Below are positions 4,076 to 5,509 of a DNA stretch of 5,509 nucleotides, one piece after another. The stretch is from JAJPHJ01 sp035622315. Lineage in GTDB: Bacteria > Vulcanimicrobiota > Vulcanimicrobiia > Eremiobacterales > Eremiobacteraceae. Within the stretch, counting starts at the first letter, position 1, and each line of letters begins with the position of its first letter. The notes beneath the pieces were generated by a model. That model saw only the letters and a list, made by a program, of their open reading frames with translations, made no database searches and had not been told where the DNA came from. The stretch lies in the NCBI GenBank assembly GCA_035622315.1, contig DASPVP010000054.1:1-5509 (forward strand), in the 5' to 3' direction. The translations under genes were made by a program, and so were the position numbers.

Positions 4076-5509
4076 TCATATCTTTGGATTGAGGACGAGG
4101 GTATCCTTGGTCGCCGCCTTGACGGCAGCGTCTGAAAAGGGCAACGGCACCCATCGTGCTTGCGCGAAGTCAGTCACTTCATCTTGATAGTGGGGGTCGT
4201 TGAACTGTCCGGACTCGCCGAGCGTCAGCACCATTGATGAGTTATCCCAATCCGAAAGGTCTGCGACCAGGCGCGATGCCGGGCCATGGTTAGGCTTCGC
4301 CGCATAGACTGTCAGACCGTCACCCGCTTGTGGGAACGCACGGATGTTAAGTAATACGTTGATTGGCCACTGGACACCGAGTGGATGATCGAAGATCGCT
4401 TTGTTCTTTGCGCCCCATGTCTTCACCGGCGCGAGACCAGCTTTAGCAGTCGCCCCAACGACATCAGCAGCCTGGTCGCACGCCGCGGGCAAGGCGGCGA
4501 GTAGAGTTGCGGGCGTGATGCCCAGGGGTTGGAGCGACCGGTCACCTTCGAGCACGCGATTGAAAACTGTGATGACGTTGTAGCTCTTACGAAATCGGGT
4601 GGTCAACGCCACGCCGAGCTTCGGTACGAGAAAACGCGTCGATAGCTCGTTTTCGGTCGCCACGAGAAACGTCGGCACGGGAGAGTTCTCTGCCGCCGTT
4701 CCATCCCACGACGAAAGCTGCATTCCGATTCGTTGTAAGCGTTGGTCGGGTGACGTGCGAAGCGCTTTGCCCACTTGGCTCGCGAACTCGCGGCGTGCGG
4801 TGTCGATATCGTCTAGCTGGATATCACCGATCTGCTCCGGAGTCATGCGAGAGTTCGTGGCGAGTCGCCGGTAGATCCGATCGACGCGGTACGGCGAGTC
4901 GAAGAATGGCGACGAGCCGATCTGCGTCGAGCTTGAGGCGAGCTGGTTGTTCGCTGTCGCGACGAAGCCTCGCTTAGGATTGAAGTCGTGGGGCAGTTCG
5001 TTGAACGGCAAGAAACCGTGCCAGGCGTATCGATCGTCTTGACCTTCCACCGGTACCGAGCCGTCACCGTGCAGCCGGTTCGGCACTTCGCCCGCGAGAT
5101 GATAACCGATGTTTCCGTCCACGTCTGCATATCCCCAATTGAACATCGGTCCAACGACATCGCTGAGGCCGCTTTCGAACTGTGCCCAGTTCGTAGCGAG
5201 GTCGAGGTTACGCAAGAGATCCATCTCGTCTCCAGCGCGCAAGATCGTCCATGCTAAAGCGTAGCCGCTCGCTCCAGCGCGCTTCACAACCGGTCCATGT
5301 CTCGTCACCAGCACGTCGAGTGTCTGGGTTGGAGCGTTCTTGACGCCGATGCGTTCGACCCGATGCGTCGCGCGAACCCATCGACCGTCGGCGAGATACA
5401 CATCTGATGTCGCCGAACGAAACTTCTCCACATACAGGTCCTGTACCGCGATATCGCCGCTCGTGACGCCGAAGGCGATGCGCCGATTGTGTCCGAGCGC
5501 GACGAACGG
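4076..5509 (-). CDS. Penicillin acylase family protein (Ntn hydrolase), C-terminal 477 residues; 5' end outside window
   Basis: Family members hydrolyse amide bonds of N-acyl substrates (penicillins, acyl-homoserine lactones, other acylated compounds). They are usually exported and self-cleave into alpha and beta chains. The frame is open to the right edge and begins with PFVALGHNRRIAFG, a standard beta-chain segment. The nucleophilic Ser that starts the beta chain is expected some 50 residues upstream and is not in the window. Numbering from the window edge, other family landmarks are DVQDLY-like AVQDLYVEKF (21-30), RHGPVV (70-75), NWGYADVDGNIGYHLAG (124-140), LPFNELPHDFNPKRGFVATA (167-186) followed by NNQ, and NHGPASRLVADLSDW (407-421). 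The GFVATANNQ segment carries the Asn expected to form the oxyanion hole (compare Asn B241 of E. coli penicillin G acylase; inferred). Substrate cannot be predicted. The TGA is 6 nt from tRNA-Gly. Confidence 0.93.
   Translation of the reverse strand, partial: PFVALGHNRRIAFGVTSGDIAVQDLYVEKFRSATSDVYLADGRWVRATHRVERIGVKNAPTQTLDVLVTRHGPVVKRAGASGYALAWTILRAGDEMDLLRNLDLATNWAQFESGLSDVVGPMFNWGYADVDGNIGYHLAGEVPNRLHGDGSVPVEGQDDRYAWHGFLPFNELPHDFNPKRGFVATANNQLASSSTQIGSSPFFDSPYRVDRIYRRLATNSRMTPEQIGDIQLDDIDTARREFASQVGKALRTSPDQRLQRIGMQLSSWDGTAAENSPVPTFLVATENELSTRFLVPKLGVALTTRFRKSYNVITVFNRVLEGDRSLQPLGITPATLLAALPAACDQAADVVGATAKAGLAPVKTWGAKNKAIFDHPLGVQWPINVLLNIRAFPQAGDGLTVYAAKPNHGPASRLVADLSDWDNSSMVLTLGESGQFNDPHYQDEVTDFAQARWVPLPFSDAAVKAATKDTLVLNPKI

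Noticed and set aside
5429..5431. GTG as the start codon of the acylase
   Set aside because: The frame continues upstream to the window edge with clear family sequence (PFVALGHN, DLYVEKF), so this is an internal Val of a gene that begins outside.
1..5509. Mobile element, prophage, CRISPR array, toxin-antitoxin or defence system
   Set aside because: No integrase, transposase, direct repeats with spacers, tRNA-end duplications or defence domains were seen; every larger gene belongs to a common housekeeping or metabolic family.

Overview
This is an ordinary chromosomal segment from a moderately GC-rich bacterium. The phylum cannot be fixed from the sequence. The only well-conserved marker is the N-terminus of elongation factor Tu. 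It carries an Asp-Ala-Pro-Gly-His G3 motif and an Ile in 'ADYIKN', a combination I recall from some actinobacterial EF-Tu proteins. Other parts of this N-terminus ('TIQLYHAEY', a Lys-rich stretch before 'VDQID') match no group I know well. An environmental or candidate-phylum origin is possible, but that is only a guess. I see no insertion sequence, integrase, CRISPR array or plasmid gene.

Minus strand, right to left, from about 2322 to 1. A complete GT-B glycosyltransferase (2322-1060) is followed by two very small membrane-protein genes of 50 and 58 codons (1005-853 and 832-656). The second has a strong ribosome binding site. Next comes a clear sigma70-type promoter (560-588), which drives tRNA-Thr(GGU), tRNA-Arg(CCU) and tuf, whose first 92 codons lie in the window. 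The tRNA-tuf order resembles the tRNA-tufB transcription unit known from E. coli. The leader between tRNA-Arg and tuf contains two hairpins.

Plus strand, 2469-3860. One serine beta-lactamase-family hydrolase (class C/esterase fold) is probably exported as a lipoprotein. It is divergent from the glycosyltransferase. The 146-bp region between the two start codons contains a 27-nt nested inverted repeat and a TATATA box.

Minus strand, 5509-3886. The C-terminal 477 residues of a penicillin-acylase-family Ntn hydrolase end only 6 nt before a tRNA-Gly(UCC). The tRNA is followed by a hairpin plus U-tract that works as a terminator in this direction. Acylase and tRNA therefore probably share one transcript. 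This unit converges on the beta-lactamase-fold gene. The two hydrolases could both act on amide or ester substrates outside the cytoplasm, but nothing in the sequence ties them to one pathway.

I found no clear new defence, mobile or biosynthetic system. The items most worth checking are the pair of tiny membrane proteins, the palindrome in the divergent intergenic region, the acylase/tRNA-Gly junction and the mismatched anticodon stem of tRNA-Arg(CCU).
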